Shown: positions 16,039-25,006, counted from the first letter of the stretch. The stretch is 50,520 bases of DNA from Treponema sp. (GCA_009787695.1 WQSW01000007.1:4061-54580); one strand, 5' to 3'. Made by a program: numbers and translations. Notes: generated by a model not told the origin, from the letters alone.

Positions 16039-17058
16039 ATGACCGAGTTTGATTTGTCTCTGCTTCAAAAAACAGATCTTTTTTCTAAACTTAATCAAAA
16101 TGATGTTAGATTTGTCTCTTCTCATACGGAGGTAATTAATCTTCCAAAGGGGAAATTGCTGTTTTCTGCAGGGGAAAAAGCCGCTCGTTTTTATATTTTG
16201 ATAAACGGGGAAATTCGGGTTTTTAAGAAAATTGATGACAGCAATTCAAAAGAGTCGATGCGTGAAGAGGATATGGCTCAATTTACATCAGGTGATACCA
16301 TCGGTGACTTTGACTTTGCACGGGGTGCTGAATATGACGCTTTTGCGGAAGCAAACACCGATTCCCAGCTTATCGTATTTCCTAATGCAGACCAGACCCT
16401 TGACTCCCTTGCCATAGAAGAGCCCCAAATAATTTGCAATATATTAATCAGTGCGATTGTTATGATGACCGCCCGTATAAAATCCACAAACAAATTGTTA
16501 CTGAATAATATGTCATGGGTTCAAGACCTCCACAGGCGCGCTTATGAAGATGCCGGCACAGGTTTGTGGAAACAAACTTTAATCGCAGATGAAATTATCG
16601 GCAGCCTTAAAGACAAGGCAGCCCTTATCATGCTGAAACCTGATCGTTTTAAAATACTCGTTGATTCTCGGGGTCATAGTGCAGGGGACGAAGCGATGAT
16701 TAAGATTGCGCTTATTTTAAAAAATATTTGCCGCCGGATCGGGAACGGTTGGGCGCTGCGATTTAAAAGCAACGAGGTAGGGTTAATTTTTAATAATTGC
16801 GATGCACAGCAAGCAAAAGAAATTGCTGAACTTTTGGCATCAGAAATAGCCTGTATGGAAGAAGTTCCTGCAATCGAAGGAGAAAATAAAATAGAAGTAT
16901 TTCATTTTTCTGCTACTATTTCATGGTGCATTTGGCCCTTTGACGGTTCTGAATGGATGGCTCTTTTTCAAGGAAATTATGCAAATCTTCTTGAAACATG
17001 CAAGGCAGGAGGCAATACAATTGTTCATTTTTCGCCGAAAGAGAAAGGTAAATTATGA
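16039..17058 (+). CDS. cNMP-binding domain fused to a degenerate GGDEF domain
   Basis: 339 residues. Residues about 12-135 resemble a CAP_ED/cyclic-nucleotide-binding fold (LPKGKLLFSAGEKAARFYILINGEIRVFKK, first half; GDTIGDFDFARG). A GGDEF-like domain follows (about 172-335). The catalytic signature is replaced by KSNEV (243-247), the first metal Asp of the 'DIDxFK' motif is Lys (LKPDRFK), and there is no RxxD I-site. So it should not make c-di-GMP and may act as a receptor or a partner. It overlaps the next gene by four bases, and the two share the same architecture, so a heterodimer is plausible. It is divergent from the hydrogenase operon. Confidence 0.8.
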   Translation: MTEFDLSLLQKTDLFSKLNQNDVRFVSSHTEVINLPKGKLLFSAGEKAARFYILINGEIRVFKKIDDSNSKESMREEDMAQFTSGDTIGDFDFARGAEYDAFAEANTDSQLIVFPNADQTLDSLAIEEPQIICNILISAIVMMTARIKSTNKLLLNNMSWVQDLHRRAYEDAGTGLWKQTLIADEIIGSLKDKAALIMLKPDRFKILVDSRGHSAGDEAMIKIALILKNICRRIGNGWALRFKSNEVGLIFNNCDAQQAKEIAELLASEIACMEEVPAIEGENKIEVFHFSATISWCIWPFDGSEWMALFQGNYANLLETCKAGGNTIVHFSPKEKGKL

Positions 17059-18071
17059 CAGAAGAAATCCTTGAATCGAAAACAATATTATCAGTTGTTT
17101 CAAAGCTTTCTCTTTTCTGTGCTTTAGATGAAAATGAATTTAATACAGTCAGTAATTTTTTAAAAACATTGCACATAACAAAAGGAGAAACTCTTTTTAA
17201 CGAAGGCGATACAGGCGAAGATATGTTTGTCCTTTTTTCCGGTACTTTAAACGCTTACGGCACTCAATCTGACGGAACTCAAAGAATGCTGTTTAACGTA
17301 GCGGTGGGAGAATTTTTCGGGGAAATGTCTGTTATAGCCCACACTCCCCGCTCTGTAACAATAACGGCAACAGAAGATTCAATTGCTGTTAAATTTAAAG
17401 GAAATGATTTTTACCGTATTATAAATGAATATCCTGTAATCGGCTCTAAAATACTAAGATCGATAAGTATTGTGCAAAATAATTGGTTAGATCAATCTTC
17501 AAAGTCTGTTAGCGATTTAGTCAGGTGGGGAGAAACCGCCCGCCGCAGAGCTGTTACAGATGAAATGACAGGACTTTACAACCGCCGCTTTTTAGAAGAT
17601 TCGATAAATAAGCGTTTTAACAATCAATCAATGAACTTGCGCATAACGTCCCTTTTAATGATGGATTTAGATAAAATTCACGGGATAAATGACAAGCACG
17701 GGACAAAAGCCGGAGACATTGTAATTACAGCCGCTTCAGAAATAATCCGCTCATGCTTGCGGCAAGGCGATATTCCCGCCCGTCTTTCAGGAGATGAGTT
17801 TGCTATCCTCCTTCCTGACACTGATAAAAAAGACGCAGTAAGAATTGCAGAGCAAATTCGCAAAAATATCGAGAAATTACAAATTGAAGTGCCTGAATCT
17901 CCTAATTCAGCACAGACAGTAATGATAGGGACACGTACCAGCATCGGCATTGCGATTGCTCCCGCACACGCGCGCACACTCGAAGAGCTGGAAGAAACAT
18001 CCGATTTTGCTTTACGAAAAGCAAAAGAGCTAGGCAGAAACCGGGTAGAAGTTTTTTCAAAGAACAATTAA
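17055..18071 (+). CDS. cNMP-binding domain fused to an active-type GGDEF diguanylate cyclase
   Basis: 338 residues. The CAP_ED fold spans about 14-140 (GETLFNEGDTGEDMFVLFSGTL, with VGEFFGEMSVIAHTPRS carrying the phosphate-binding cassette and its Arg). A linker leads to the GGDEF domain (about 165-335): TDEMTGLYNRRFLED, MMDLDKIHGINDKHGTKAGD, an intact SGDEF at 245-249, and an I-site RQGD at 236-239. It should synthesise c-di-GMP, with activity set by ligand binding to the N-terminal domain. It is a paralogue of the upstream gene, whose GGDEF is dead. The ATG lies in the stop overlap ATGA (17055-17058). The ligand is unknown; the cNMP-binding Arg in PRS suggests a cyclic nucleotide. Confidence 0.86.
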   Translation: MTEEILESKTILSVVSKLSLFCALDENEFNTVSNFLKTLHITKGETLFNEGDTGEDMFVLFSGTLNAYGTQSDGTQRMLFNVAVGEFFGEMSVIAHTPRSVTITATEDSIAVKFKGNDFYRIINEYPVIGSKILRSISIVQNNWLDQSSKSVSDLVRWGETARRRAVTDEMTGLYNRRFLEDSINKRFNNQSMNLRITSLLMMDLDKIHGINDKHGTKAGDIVITAASEIIRSCLRQGDIPARLSGDEFAILLPDTDKKDAVRIAEQIRKNIEKLQIEVPESPNSAQTVMIGTRTSIGIAIAPAHARTLEELEETSDFALRKAKELGRNRVEVFSKNN

Positions 18072-18140
18072 AAATCCTTGTCTTATAAATAATTTTTTAT
18101 TATTTTTTATAGTAATACATGATTATATGCGGAGGGTTTT

Positions 18141-18416
18141 ATGAGTTCGAATATTTTTGCAGAAACAACAGAGATTGCACCCGATCAGCTAATCGGTACA
18201 AAATGGTTAGGCTGGAGCGATTTATTCAACGATCGGTTCTCCATAGAGTTTATAAATGAAAAAAGGTGTGTTTACACATCACAGCCCAAAAAATATCCGC
18301 TGACATATGACATCATAGAAGGAAAATTATATATCAGCAATATTACAGGAGCTTTTGAACTCAGAGGAAATATGCTTTTTAATAACGATCTGCCTGTTTT
18401 TGAAAAAACAGCATAG
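18141..18416 (+). CDS. Conserved 91-residue orphan protein, copy A
   Basis: I do not recognise a named family. The protein is 91 residues, with no signal peptide or membrane segment, and is rich in alternating hydrophobic/aromatic residues that suggest a small beta-barrel or lipocalin-like sheet. Cores are LIGTKWLGWSDL, YTSQPKKYPL, EGKLYI and FELRGN. A paralogue of identical length lies at 50238-50513; I count 52 of 91 identical residues without gaps. The start has GGAGG upstream in both. It sits alone between the GGDEF protein and the acyl-CoA synthetase, with its own ribosome-binding site. Confidence 0.8.
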   Translation: MSSNIFAETTEIAPDQLIGTKWLGWSDLFNDRFSIEFINEKRCVYTSQPKKYPLTYDIIEGKLYISNITGAFELRGNMLFNNDLPVFEKTA

Positions 18417-18426
18417 CATTCCTTAA

Positions 18427-20070
18427 TTATTGCGAGCGCTCTTTAACTATCTTGTTCCCCATTTCGCGTAACAAATACTTTTGTATCTTTCCGCTTGATG
18501 TTAACGGATAACTATCTACAAAGAAAACATATCTTGGAATTTTATAACGGGCAATTTTTTCCCTGCAATAATCGCGCACATCTTCTTCCGACATTTTTAC
18601 ATCCGGTTTAAGAATAACAAAGGCGCCCACTTCTTCTCCGTATTTTTCGCTTGTAATCCCTGCTACCTGCACATCCTTAATACCGGGCATGGCGTATAAA
18701 AAGTCTTCCACTTCTTTTGGAGAAATATTTTCCCCTCCGCGTATTATAAGGTCTTTAATGCGCCCCGTAACTTTAAAGTTTCCGTTCGCGTCTTTTATCC
18801 CCTGATCCCCTGAGTGAAGCCAGCCGTTTTTATCGATACATGCATCTGTCGCCTCAGGCATTTTGTAATAACCTTTCATGGTGTTATAACCCCTGCAGCA
18901 AAACTCGCCGTGAACGCCGTCAGGGCACTCTTCGCCTGTTTCCGGGTTGCGGATTGTCACTTCCACTCCTGCAAGAGCGCGTCCTACCGTTTCCACTTTT
19001 ACAATGATGTCATCGTCGAAACGAGTTTGAGTCATTACAGGGGATGATTCCGTTAAGCCGTAACAAATTGTTACTTCTTTCATGAACATCTGGTCTATTA
19101 CCTGACGCATTGTCTCGATTGGGCATGGAGAACCTGCCATGATACCTGTGCGAAGACTTGAAAGATCGAACATTTTAAACATGGGGTGATTAAGCTCGGC
19201 GATAAACATTGTAGGCACTCCGTAAACTGCCGTACATTTTTCTTTTTGAATAGTAGCCAGCACGAGCAAAGGATCGAACCATTCAACAAGAGCGGCAGTC
19301 GAACCATGCGTAATAATCGCCATCATTCCAAGAACAAGCCCGAAACAATGGAAAAGAGGAACCGGCAGACACACAATGTCTTTTTCGGTTAAACGCTGAT
19401 TGTCGCCGATGCCAAGACCGTTATTTAAAATATTCCGATGTGTGAGCATTACGCCTTTCGGGAAACCTGTGGTGCCTGATGTATACTGCATATTCACTAC
19501 ATCGTTGGTATTAAGAGAGGCTTCAATTTCTCGTAAAACCTTTGAATCTGAATGCTGTCCTAACAGTAATAATTCGCTTAAACTAAACATTCCCCTGTGT
19601 TTTTGCTGCCCTATGTGCACAACATATTTTAGAAAGGGAAATTTCGGCGAATCAAGATTTCCCCTTTGAGAAGTTTTTAATTCGGGGACAAGCTCATTTA
19701 CCATTGAGATATAATCCGAATCGCGCCAGCCGTTTGTTAAACACAAGCAAACCATATCAGACTGCTGTAACACAAATTCCAGCTCATGGGTTTTATAACC
19801 TGTGTTGATAGTAACAAGAACCGCCCCTATTCTTGCGCATGCAAAAAGAACTGTATTCCAGTCAGGCACATTAGTTGCCCAAATCCCGACATGATCGCCT
19901 TTTTTTACGCCGATAGACAGCAAACCGTTTGCAAAATCATCCACCCTTTTATCAAAATCCGAATAAGTAAAACGAAGATTACGATCCGAATAGACAAGAA
20001 AGTCATGATCAGGATGCGCCGCAGCTTTTTCGCGTAACATTTGAGATAAAGTAATTTCAATGTATTCCAT
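18427..20070 (-). CDS. AMP-binding acyl-CoA synthetase
   Basis: About 547 residues from the ATG at 20070. It belongs to the adenylate-forming superfamily: the P-loop [11 protein letters not shown], the YGLTESSPV motif, [12 protein letters not shown] and [20 protein letters not shown] are present, and the C terminus has the catalytic Lys in SSGKIQKY. It activates a carboxylic acid, most likely a medium- or long-chain fatty acid, to acyl-AMP and then acyl-CoA. An upstream in-frame start (20103) would overlap the regulator gene and is less likely. It is transcribed with the XRE-cupin gene directly upstream (13-base gap), which suggests that regulator controls it. Exact substrate is unknown. Confidence 0.9.
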   Translation of the reverse strand: MEYIEITLSQMLREKAAAHPDHDFLVYSDRNLRFTYSDFDKRVDDFANGLLSIGVKKGDHVGIWATNVPDWNTVLFACARIGAVLVTINTGYKTHELEFVLQQSDMVCLCLTNGWRDSDYISMVNELVPELKTSQRGNLDSPKFPFLKYVVHIGQQKHRGMFSLSELLLLGQHSDSKVLREIEASLNTNDVVNMQYTSGTTGFPKGVMLTHRNILNNGLGIGDNQRLTEKDIVCLPVPLFHCFGLVLGMMAIITHGSTAALVEWFDPLLVLATIQKEKCTAVYGVPTMFIAELNHPMFKMFDLSSLRTGIMAGSPCPIETMRQVIDQMFMKEVTICYGLTESSPVMTQTRFDDDIIVKVETVGRALAGVEVTIRNPETGEECPDGVHGEFCCRGYNTMKGYYKMPEATDACIDKNGWLHSGDQGIKDANGNFKVTGRIKDLIIRGGENISPKEVEDFLYAMPGIKDVQVAGITSEKYGEEVGAFVILKPDVKMSEEDVRDYCREKIARYKIPRYVFFVDSYPLTSSGKIQKYLLREMGNKIVKERSQ

Positions 20071-20083
20071 ATTTTTTACCAAA

Positions 20084-20665
20084 TTAAACCGGTGTATAAA
20101 CAACCGCCAGAATCTTTACAGTATTGTTATCTGCTGAAAAAACTTTATGCGGCACTATCGAATCGTAATAAACACTGTCACCTGTTTTTAATGTTTCTTT
20201 GCTATTTCCGTATTCCAAAGCAAGTGTTCCTTCCATTACAAAGATGAACTCTTCGCCTTCATGCGCGGACTTGTCCTGTTTTGCATCGGCTTGTATTGTT
20301 ACGATAAAGGGTTCCATATGCCTGCCTGTTTTATCGGCGGCAAGAGCGTTAAAACTCATACCATGATGACCGCTTGCGGCAGCTCCTTCCGGTATACCTG
20401 TTTTAAAACGTGTTGTATCTATAGTATTTCCGGCTCTGCAAATTACAGGTCCCAGCTGTTCGTGATCATCCAGAAGTGTGCCTAGGCGTACGCCCAGCCC
20501 CCTTGAAATTTTAATGAGAGGTGCAAGGTCTGGAATTAAACCTGCATCTTCGATTTTTGCGATTAAGTCTGACGATACGCCTGAACGTTCTGACAGCACT
20601 TCCCGACTGATTGAATAAGTTTTTCTAAGTTCGGCGATACGTTCGCCTAATGTATATGTTGCCAT
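20084..20665 (-). CDS. XRE-family HTH regulator with C-terminal cupin domain
   Basis: 193 residues. The N-terminal HTH_XRE domain spans about 7-62 ([33 protein letters not shown], first part). The C-terminal cupin_2 domain (about 110-190) has [19 protein letters not shown] and the later [14 protein letters not shown] with its His. The cupin usually binds a small effector. It heads a two-gene run with the acyl-CoA synthetase. A well-formed promoter (TTGACA 20695-20700, TAAACT 20673-20678, minus strand) places the start codon seven bases after the -10 box, so the mRNA is probably leaderless. Confidence 0.87.
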   Translation of the reverse strand: MATYTLGERIAELRKTYSISREVLSERSGVSSDLIAKIEDAGLIPDLAPLIKISRGLGVRLGTLLDDHEQLGPVICRAGNTIDTTRFKTGIPEGAAASGHHGMSFNALAADKTGRHMEPFIVTIQADAKQDKSAHEGEEFIFVMEGTLALEYGNSKETLKTGDSVYYDSIVPHKVFSADNNTVKILAVVYTPV

Positions 20666-20672
20666 GCCAATC

Positions 20673-20700
20673 AGTTTACAGAGAGATAAAATTATGTCAA
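20673..20700 (-). promoter_or_regulatory. Promoter of the XRE-cupin gene, leaderless
   Basis: Read on the minus strand: TTGACA (20700-20695), 16-base spacer, TAAACT (20678-20673), then ATG at 20665. No Shine-Dalgarno fits in the remaining seven bases. Confidence 0.55.
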
Positions 20701-20722
20701 GAAGGAATAATTAAAAAATTAA

Positions 20723-21442
20723 TTAATTCCAAATCACTTCGTAAACCAATGGAGTTTCCAAAACAAAAAGATCAAGTAACGGTATATCAAATAAAGCATT
20801 TCGCCCGGAAAAAGTTCCGCCTGAAACACTTCTTACAGTACCCGGAAATTCGACATAAGTATTAATTCTTGAAGAAGCGATTTCTCCGCTTATCTGATTA
20901 TTATAAAAAGAAGAGACCAGTTCCAAATACTCTTCTTTGCTGATATTTTCGCCTGTTACAATCGGAGCCATAAGCGCGTTTAAATAATCACATATATCCG
21001 AAGATAAAAGTTTAATTATTTCAGGGCTGGTAGAACGATCGATGACCACTCTGCACCTTCCGCCTGTTTCCGGAACCCTCTGTTCAAAAGTGATAAAACC
21101 CCTTCCTGCGGCGGAAAGAAAATCGCTGATTCGTGATATATGCACCTGCCCTTCGATAGCATTTGTAGAGGTATTTCTAAGCCTTGCAGAAGAGACACCG
21201 GGTGCAGCTGACAAAGAGCGCGAAATGGAAGCGCTGTCTAAAACCATGCCTTCATTCCCCCCTGCCGCAGACAATCTGGAAATAAGAGAGGTCATCCCCC
21301 TTTGGAGGGAAAAATTAACAGACAAGACGGCAGAGCCGTTTGCAGCTATTGAGCCGTCTATGCGGGCTGCACAAGACATTGAACATAGAACAAAGAACAA
21401 GGAACAGAAAATTGCTGCATATCCTTTAAATAATTGCTTCAT
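20723..21442 (-). CDS. Putative lipoprotein of unknown function
   Basis: 239 residues. The N terminus (MKQLFKGYAAIFCSLFFVL) is a lipoprotein signal ending in CSMSC, with the lipidated Cys at 24 in a relaxed spirochaete-type lipobox. The mature part is soluble, Ser/Ala/Arg-rich, and contains RVVIDRSTSPEIIKLLSSDICDYLNALMAPIV in part, without a family I recognise. It is probably anchored in a membrane facing the periplasm. An A/T-rich inverted repeat (GGAAT..ATTCC, about 20702-20730) at its 3' end may help terminate transcription. No operon partner: it is 57 bases from the XRE-cupin gene and 61 bases from the next upstream gene. Confidence 0.75.
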   Translation of the reverse strand: MKQLFKGYAAIFCSLFFVLCSMSCAARIDGSIAANGSAVLSVNFSLQRGMTSLISRLSAAGGNEGMVLDSASISRSLSAAPGVSSARLRNTSTNAIEGQVHISRISDFLSAAGRGFITFEQRVPETGGRCRVVIDRSTSPEIIKLLSSDICDYLNALMAPIVTGENISKEEYLELVSSFYNNQISGEIASSRINTYVEFPGTVRSVSGGTFSGRNALFDIPLLDLFVLETPLVYEVIWN

Positions 21443-21503
21443 ATCATATAAATGTATCAGATAATAAAAAGTTTCAATAGATTCTTATTAATTTATGTGG
21501 TAA

Positions 21504-22148
21504 TTACCATTCTCTGGGTATAAATCCTTGAGGGACTGTAATCATCATTGTATCACCGCTTTGTTCAATTACGTAAAGACCCGCTTCTATTGTTGCTTTC
21601 TTTACATCAGAGCCAAAAATAGCGCCTGCAATCGCTCCTTGTACTTTTCGCTTGTCTTTAATTCTGTCTCTGGATTCGCGCAATATCTGCATTCTTTTAA
21701 GATGAGAATCCACATCCTTTAAATTAGGCTTTGTTTTTACCTCTATAGCCATTAAAAATTCGCTGTTTTCCAATAAAATATCGATTTCTGCAATCCGATT
21801 CCCGTTATTATCATCGATCTTATGAATACCTGAATAACTGCCGAAATGATAGCCCAATTCGTTAAAACGCTTATTAATGTTAGGGGCGACCAAATGTTCG
21901 GCGATTTCACCGAACCTATTGTATAAATCCCCCATCTTTTTATCCGTTTCCTTCATTTGGTTGGATGTTTCTTTAATTTGGCGATCTGTTTCTTCAATTC
22001 GGATGGCTGTTTCTTCAAAAAGACGTTCATTTTTTCTATGCGCTTCTCTTAACTCCTCCATCGCTTTTCTGTCTTCCATAAGCGCCGCCCATACCTGTTC
22101 AAAGGTAATGCCCCTAGGGTAGTCAGGAATAGTTTGCTCTGTTCCCAT
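21504..22148 (-). CDS. Coiled-coil protein with PD-(D/E)XK nuclease-like domain (DUF3782-like)
   Basis: 214 residues. Residues about 20-90 are a long coiled coil with heptad-like TIR/QIKET repeats (EETDRQIKETSNQMKETDKK). The C-terminal domain has AEIDILLENSEF followed by MAIEVKTKPNL, the D...ExK pattern of PD-(D/E)XK enzymes, and ends in YVIEQSGDTMMITVP. Proteins of this layout are common in spirochaetes and cyanobacteria, and their function is not established. It is not next to restriction or toxin genes. The start ATG has AGGAG-like sequence upstream (rc of ctcct at 22154-22158). Confidence 0.75.
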   Translation of the reverse strand: MGTEQTIPDYPRGITFEQVWAALMEDRKAMEELREAHRKNERLFEETAIRIEETDRQIKETSNQMKETDKKMGDLYNRFGEIAEHLVAPNINKRFNELGYHFGSYSGIHKIDDNNGNRIAEIDILLENSEFLMAIEVKTKPNLKDVDSHLKRMQILRESRDRIKDKRKVQGAIAGAIFGSDVKKATIEAGLYVIEQSGDTMMITVPQGFIPREW

Positions 22149-22199
22149 ATTAATCTCCTGTGAAAGAATTTACATAACACATACGCGCTATGTTTTTTT

Positions 22200-22253
22200 A
22201 CGGCTGATGGGTTAGAAAAATCCACAGGATTTTTCTAATGGTTAACGGCTGAT
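22200..22253. repeat. Perfect palindrome flanked by 9-bp direct repeats
   Basis: TTAGAAAAATCC (22212-22223) and GGATTTTTCTAA (22227-22238) form a perfect 12-bp stem with a three-base loop. Identical ACGGCTGAT copies lie at 22200-22208 and 22245-22253. The arrangement resembles a very small insertion with target duplication, but it could also be a chance repeat. This intergenic stretch (22149-22388) otherwise shows only the promoter of the next gene. Confidence 0.6.
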
Positions 22254-22352
22254 ATGACAAAAATCGGAAAATGTAATGATTCCGCAACTTTATTCTAACA
22301 AAAAAGCAGGTATTTATCAATATCAGAAAGTTAAATTTAAGGTAATAAATAT

Positions 22353-22381
22353 TTGAAAATTATTTAAAAATGTATCATTAT
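22353..22381 (+). promoter_or_regulatory. Candidate promoter for the lipoprotein at 22389
   Basis: TTGAAA (22353-22358), 17-base spacer, CATTAT (22376-22381), seven bases before the ATG. The -10 is weak; TATTAT at 22379-22384 is an alternative. There is no Shine-Dalgarno. Confidence 0.4.
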
Positions 22382-22388
22382 TATAGTA

Positions 22389-23510
22389 ATGAGGAGTATT
22401 CTTTTAAAAACTCTAATATCCTCAATTTTTGGTATTATAGTCGCCATTTGTATGTGCGCTTGCATAGAACCTATAAGTGTAAAAGACTTTCTTGAAAATC
22501 CAATAATAGAAGCAATAACAAGGATTAAATTAATAAACGAAACAAACGATCAGAACATACGTGCGGGCAACCGCAGGATAGAAGGGCTTAACCCTGATAA
22601 ATACTATCTTGTAGAAATCCTAAAAGAATTGGAAGAATCCTATGATCCGCCCCGCCTAAGGTTTGTAACAGCAACAGGAGCGCTTGGCGGAACGCTATCC
22701 GATAATGCCCCTGACCTATCGGCTATCGGCAGGGTATCTGACGGAAGAGTGACAGGTCTCAGCAATGATTTAACCTATAGAATATGGACAGCCGCTCCTT
22801 TTACAGAAGAAATGGACCTTTATGATCATACAGATGACGATATAACAACTGCCGCAGGTCTTACAGGGGGGCTGACATCTGTAGTAAAAGTAAATGCTCA
22901 AAATATATTAAATCTGCCTGCATCGTCTAACGGCAATTATTATCTTGACCTTAGAAGTGTATTAACTCTGCCCGATCCTGTAGATTATGCTGTAAAGCGC
23001 CCCAGCATCGACCCTTTAGGCAATGATATTTTCATTGGATCAGATTTGATTATAAAACTGGAAGAAGAAGGGACTACAACAGAATATATCTTTTTTGACG
23101 GAACGACTCCCCCCGACAAAAATGATCCTGCAAGCTTTTGGGTGTTGACAGTTACTATCGGAAGTAAAGGAGAGTTATCAATATCTTTAATTACATTAGA
23201 AATAATAAACGGAGTACCTGATTTTGATCAAACTTCGTTAACAATTTCTCAAAATGCTATTATTTCTGATTCAATTGAATATATATTAACTATAAGTAAT
23301 TCATCTTATTTTAAAACACCGATTAAATGGAAATATAATGGCATTATAATAGCGCAAGGAGAGACCATTAATATAAACGATATTTATAAAGATCCTGATA
23401 TTAGTGTTGACTTTTTAGCAGTAGGGAATAATAATTTATCTGTGGAAGTAGTACTTATAGAAAACGATAAACCGTATTCTGCAAGTTTTACAATAAATGT
23501 TACTAATTAG
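22389..23510 (+). CDS. Putative lipoprotein with Ig-like C-terminal domain
   Basis: 373 residues. A hydrophobic signal ends at the lipobox MCAC, with C25 lipidated and followed by IEPI. The mature protein is beta-rich and of unknown function. The C-terminal ~85 residues (TIKWKYNG..., AQGETININ, NDKPYSASFTINVTN) resemble the end of the next lipoprotein, so both share an Ig-like module. The CIEPI/CMEPI start of the mature sequence is also shared. A 29-base gap and a good GGAGG Shine-Dalgarno before the next gene suggest one transcript. It is probably a surface or periplasmic lipoprotein. Confidence 0.78.
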   Translation: MRSILLKTLISSIFGIIVAICMCACIEPISVKDFLENPIIEAITRIKLINETNDQNIRAGNRRIEGLNPDKYYLVEILKELEESYDPPRLRFVTATGALGGTLSDNAPDLSAIGRVSDGRVTGLSNDLTYRIWTAAPFTEEMDLYDHTDDDITTAAGLTGGLTSVVKVNAQNILNLPASSNGNYYLDLRSVLTLPDPVDYAVKRPSIDPLGNDIFIGSDLIIKLEEEGTTTEYIFFDGTTPPDKNDPASFWVLTVTIGSKGELSISLITLEIINGVPDFDQTSLTISQNAIISDSIEYILTISNSSYFKTPIKWKYNGIIIAQGETININDIYKDPDISVDFLAVGNNNLSVEVVLIENDKPYSASFTINVTN

Positions 23511-23539
23511 AAGTTAGTGAGTAAAATAGGAGGAAGAGA

Positions 23540-25006
23540 ATGAAAAGAAATTTATTTTTTACAACAATGGCGGTAGTATTGCTGATTGCAGCATTACTTA
23601 TAACAAATTGTATGGAACCGATTGACACATCTGGGATAACTAAAACATCTTCAGATAAAACAGAATTATTACAAGAAGGAAAAGGGACAATTACTTTATC
23701 CATCAATGATCCAAAAGGGCGCAGCACAATTTTACCTGCATGGTCGGGGCTTATTGAAAAGTATACTGTAACCCTTACACCCGCGACAGGTTCTCCAACA
23801 GTATTTGAAGTTGTTGATTTTTCTACTCCGCAAACAAAAACTGTGGAACTAGGTACATATACGGTCACAGTTGTGGGTTTCTTCGAAGCCGCTGCTGCAA
23901 CAGAATGTTGTATTGATTGTGATGGTGTAGACAATAATACTGCTTGTGCATGTATTTGTTGCGGCGGAGACGGCAGTTCCTGCAGCAGTTGTTCATTTAA
24001 AGAAAAAATGCCTGTAGCATCAGGTTCAAGTGCAGGAGTTGTAGTTACATCTTTAGGCGCACAAACAACAATAACCCTTAAAGAATATTTAAGCGGTACA
24101 GGAACCTTTACATGGGATTTTACAAATTATCTTCCGTCAAATTTTTCAGGCGGAGATACAGCGCAAATTACCTTTGTTCCAATAGTAACAGGTACAGATC
24201 CGGGAACAATTGATTTAACATCCAATCCGACCGGTAGTTATCTTGCAATAACAGCAGGTTATTATAATGTAACTTTGACAATATCTAAAACAGGTTATTT
24301 TGATCATTCTGTAAACAGGGTTCTCCATATTTATAGAAATATGACATCCGCATGGACAGATACTAATATGATTGAAGATCTTGCACCTAAAACATATACA
24401 ATCACTTTTGATGGACAAGGAGGAACTGACCCTGCACCTATTCTTAATCATCCACATGGAAATACAATAACAACAGACCCCGGTGAACCGACAGGCGGTC
24501 CTTCAGCAAAAGTATGGGATGGATGGTATACACAAGATGGAACAGTTGATTGGGGTACTAAATGGATTTTCACTGCATCAGGATTTAGAGTTCTCAATAC
24601 TATGACCCTTTACGGAAAATGGGATGATAACTCAGCTAATTTACAGATAACAGTTAATGACTTTAATGTCTCAGAGGTTGTACTCAATACAAGCACTCCT
24701 TTAACTGTTCATGTAAGTGAATTCCAATATAAAGCTGTAGGAACATCTGTTAATAAAACCATCACAATTACAAATTCGGAAACCTTATCCGGCATTACAT
24801 GGACTTGCGGCGGTATTCAACTTGGCACTGCAAGCTCATTAACAATAGACTTTAACGGATCTTTAGCGCAGCAAGCGGGTTTAACACAAATTCCTGATCC
24901 AGACGAAACAAAAGAACATCAAATTACTGTATCAGCAACTGTAGACGGAGATAAACCTTGGTCTGCATTTATTATTATTACTGTTACAAATACTACAACG
25001 CCATAA
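23540..25006 (+). CDS. Putative lipoprotein with cysteine-rich insert and InlB-like repeat
   Basis: 488 residues. Lipobox LLITNC (C24) followed by MEPI. An N-terminal beta domain (about 47-175) contains an insert at 123-151 with nine cysteines (123, 124, 127, 136, 138, 140, 141, 148, 151) plus acidic residues. Residues about 287-367 look like an InlB/Listeria-Bacteroides repeat (YTITFDGQGG..., WDGWYTQDGTVDWGTKW, TLYGKWDDN). The C-terminal module (about 375-485) matches that of the upstream lipoprotein (ITWTCGGIQLG, GDKPWSAFIIITVTN). The overall build suggests a surface adhesin-like lipoprotein; the cysteine cluster may bind metal or form disulfides. A strong terminator follows. Confidence 0.78.
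   Translation: MKRNLFFTTMAVVLLIAALLITNCMEPIDTSGITKTSSDKTELLQEGKGTITLSINDPKGRSTILPAWSGLIEKYTVTLTPATGSPTVFEVVDFSTPQTKTVELGTYTVTVVGFFEAAAATECCIDCDGVDNNTACACICCGGDGSSCSSCSFKEKMPVASGSSAGVVVTSLGAQTTITLKEYLSGTGTFTWDFTNYLPSNFSGGDTAQITFVPIVTGTDPGTIDLTSNPTGSYLAITAGYYNVTLTISKTGYFDHSVNRVLHIYRNMTSAWTDTNMIEDLAPKTYTITFDGQGGTDPAPILNHPHGNTITTDPGEPTGGPSAKVWDGWYTQDGTVDWGTKWIFTASGFRVLNTMTLYGKWDDNSANLQITVNDFNVSEVVLNTSTPLTVHVSEFQYKAVGTSVNKTITITNSETLSGITWTCGGIQLGTASSLTIDFNGSLAQQAGLTQIPDPDETKEHQITVSATVDGDKPWSAFIIITVTNTTTP

Noticed and set aside
15898-16125. 75-residue minus-strand reading frame between hndA and the cNMP/GGDEF gene
   Set aside because: It overlaps the start of the cNMP/GGDEF gene and its promoter, has no family features, and its hydrophobic runs come from AT-rich sequence.
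22179-22199. ACATA-CGCGC-TATGT plus T-run as a plus-strand terminator
   Set aside because: No plus-strand gene ends upstream of it; the stem is short and it lies in the leader of a minus-strand gene.
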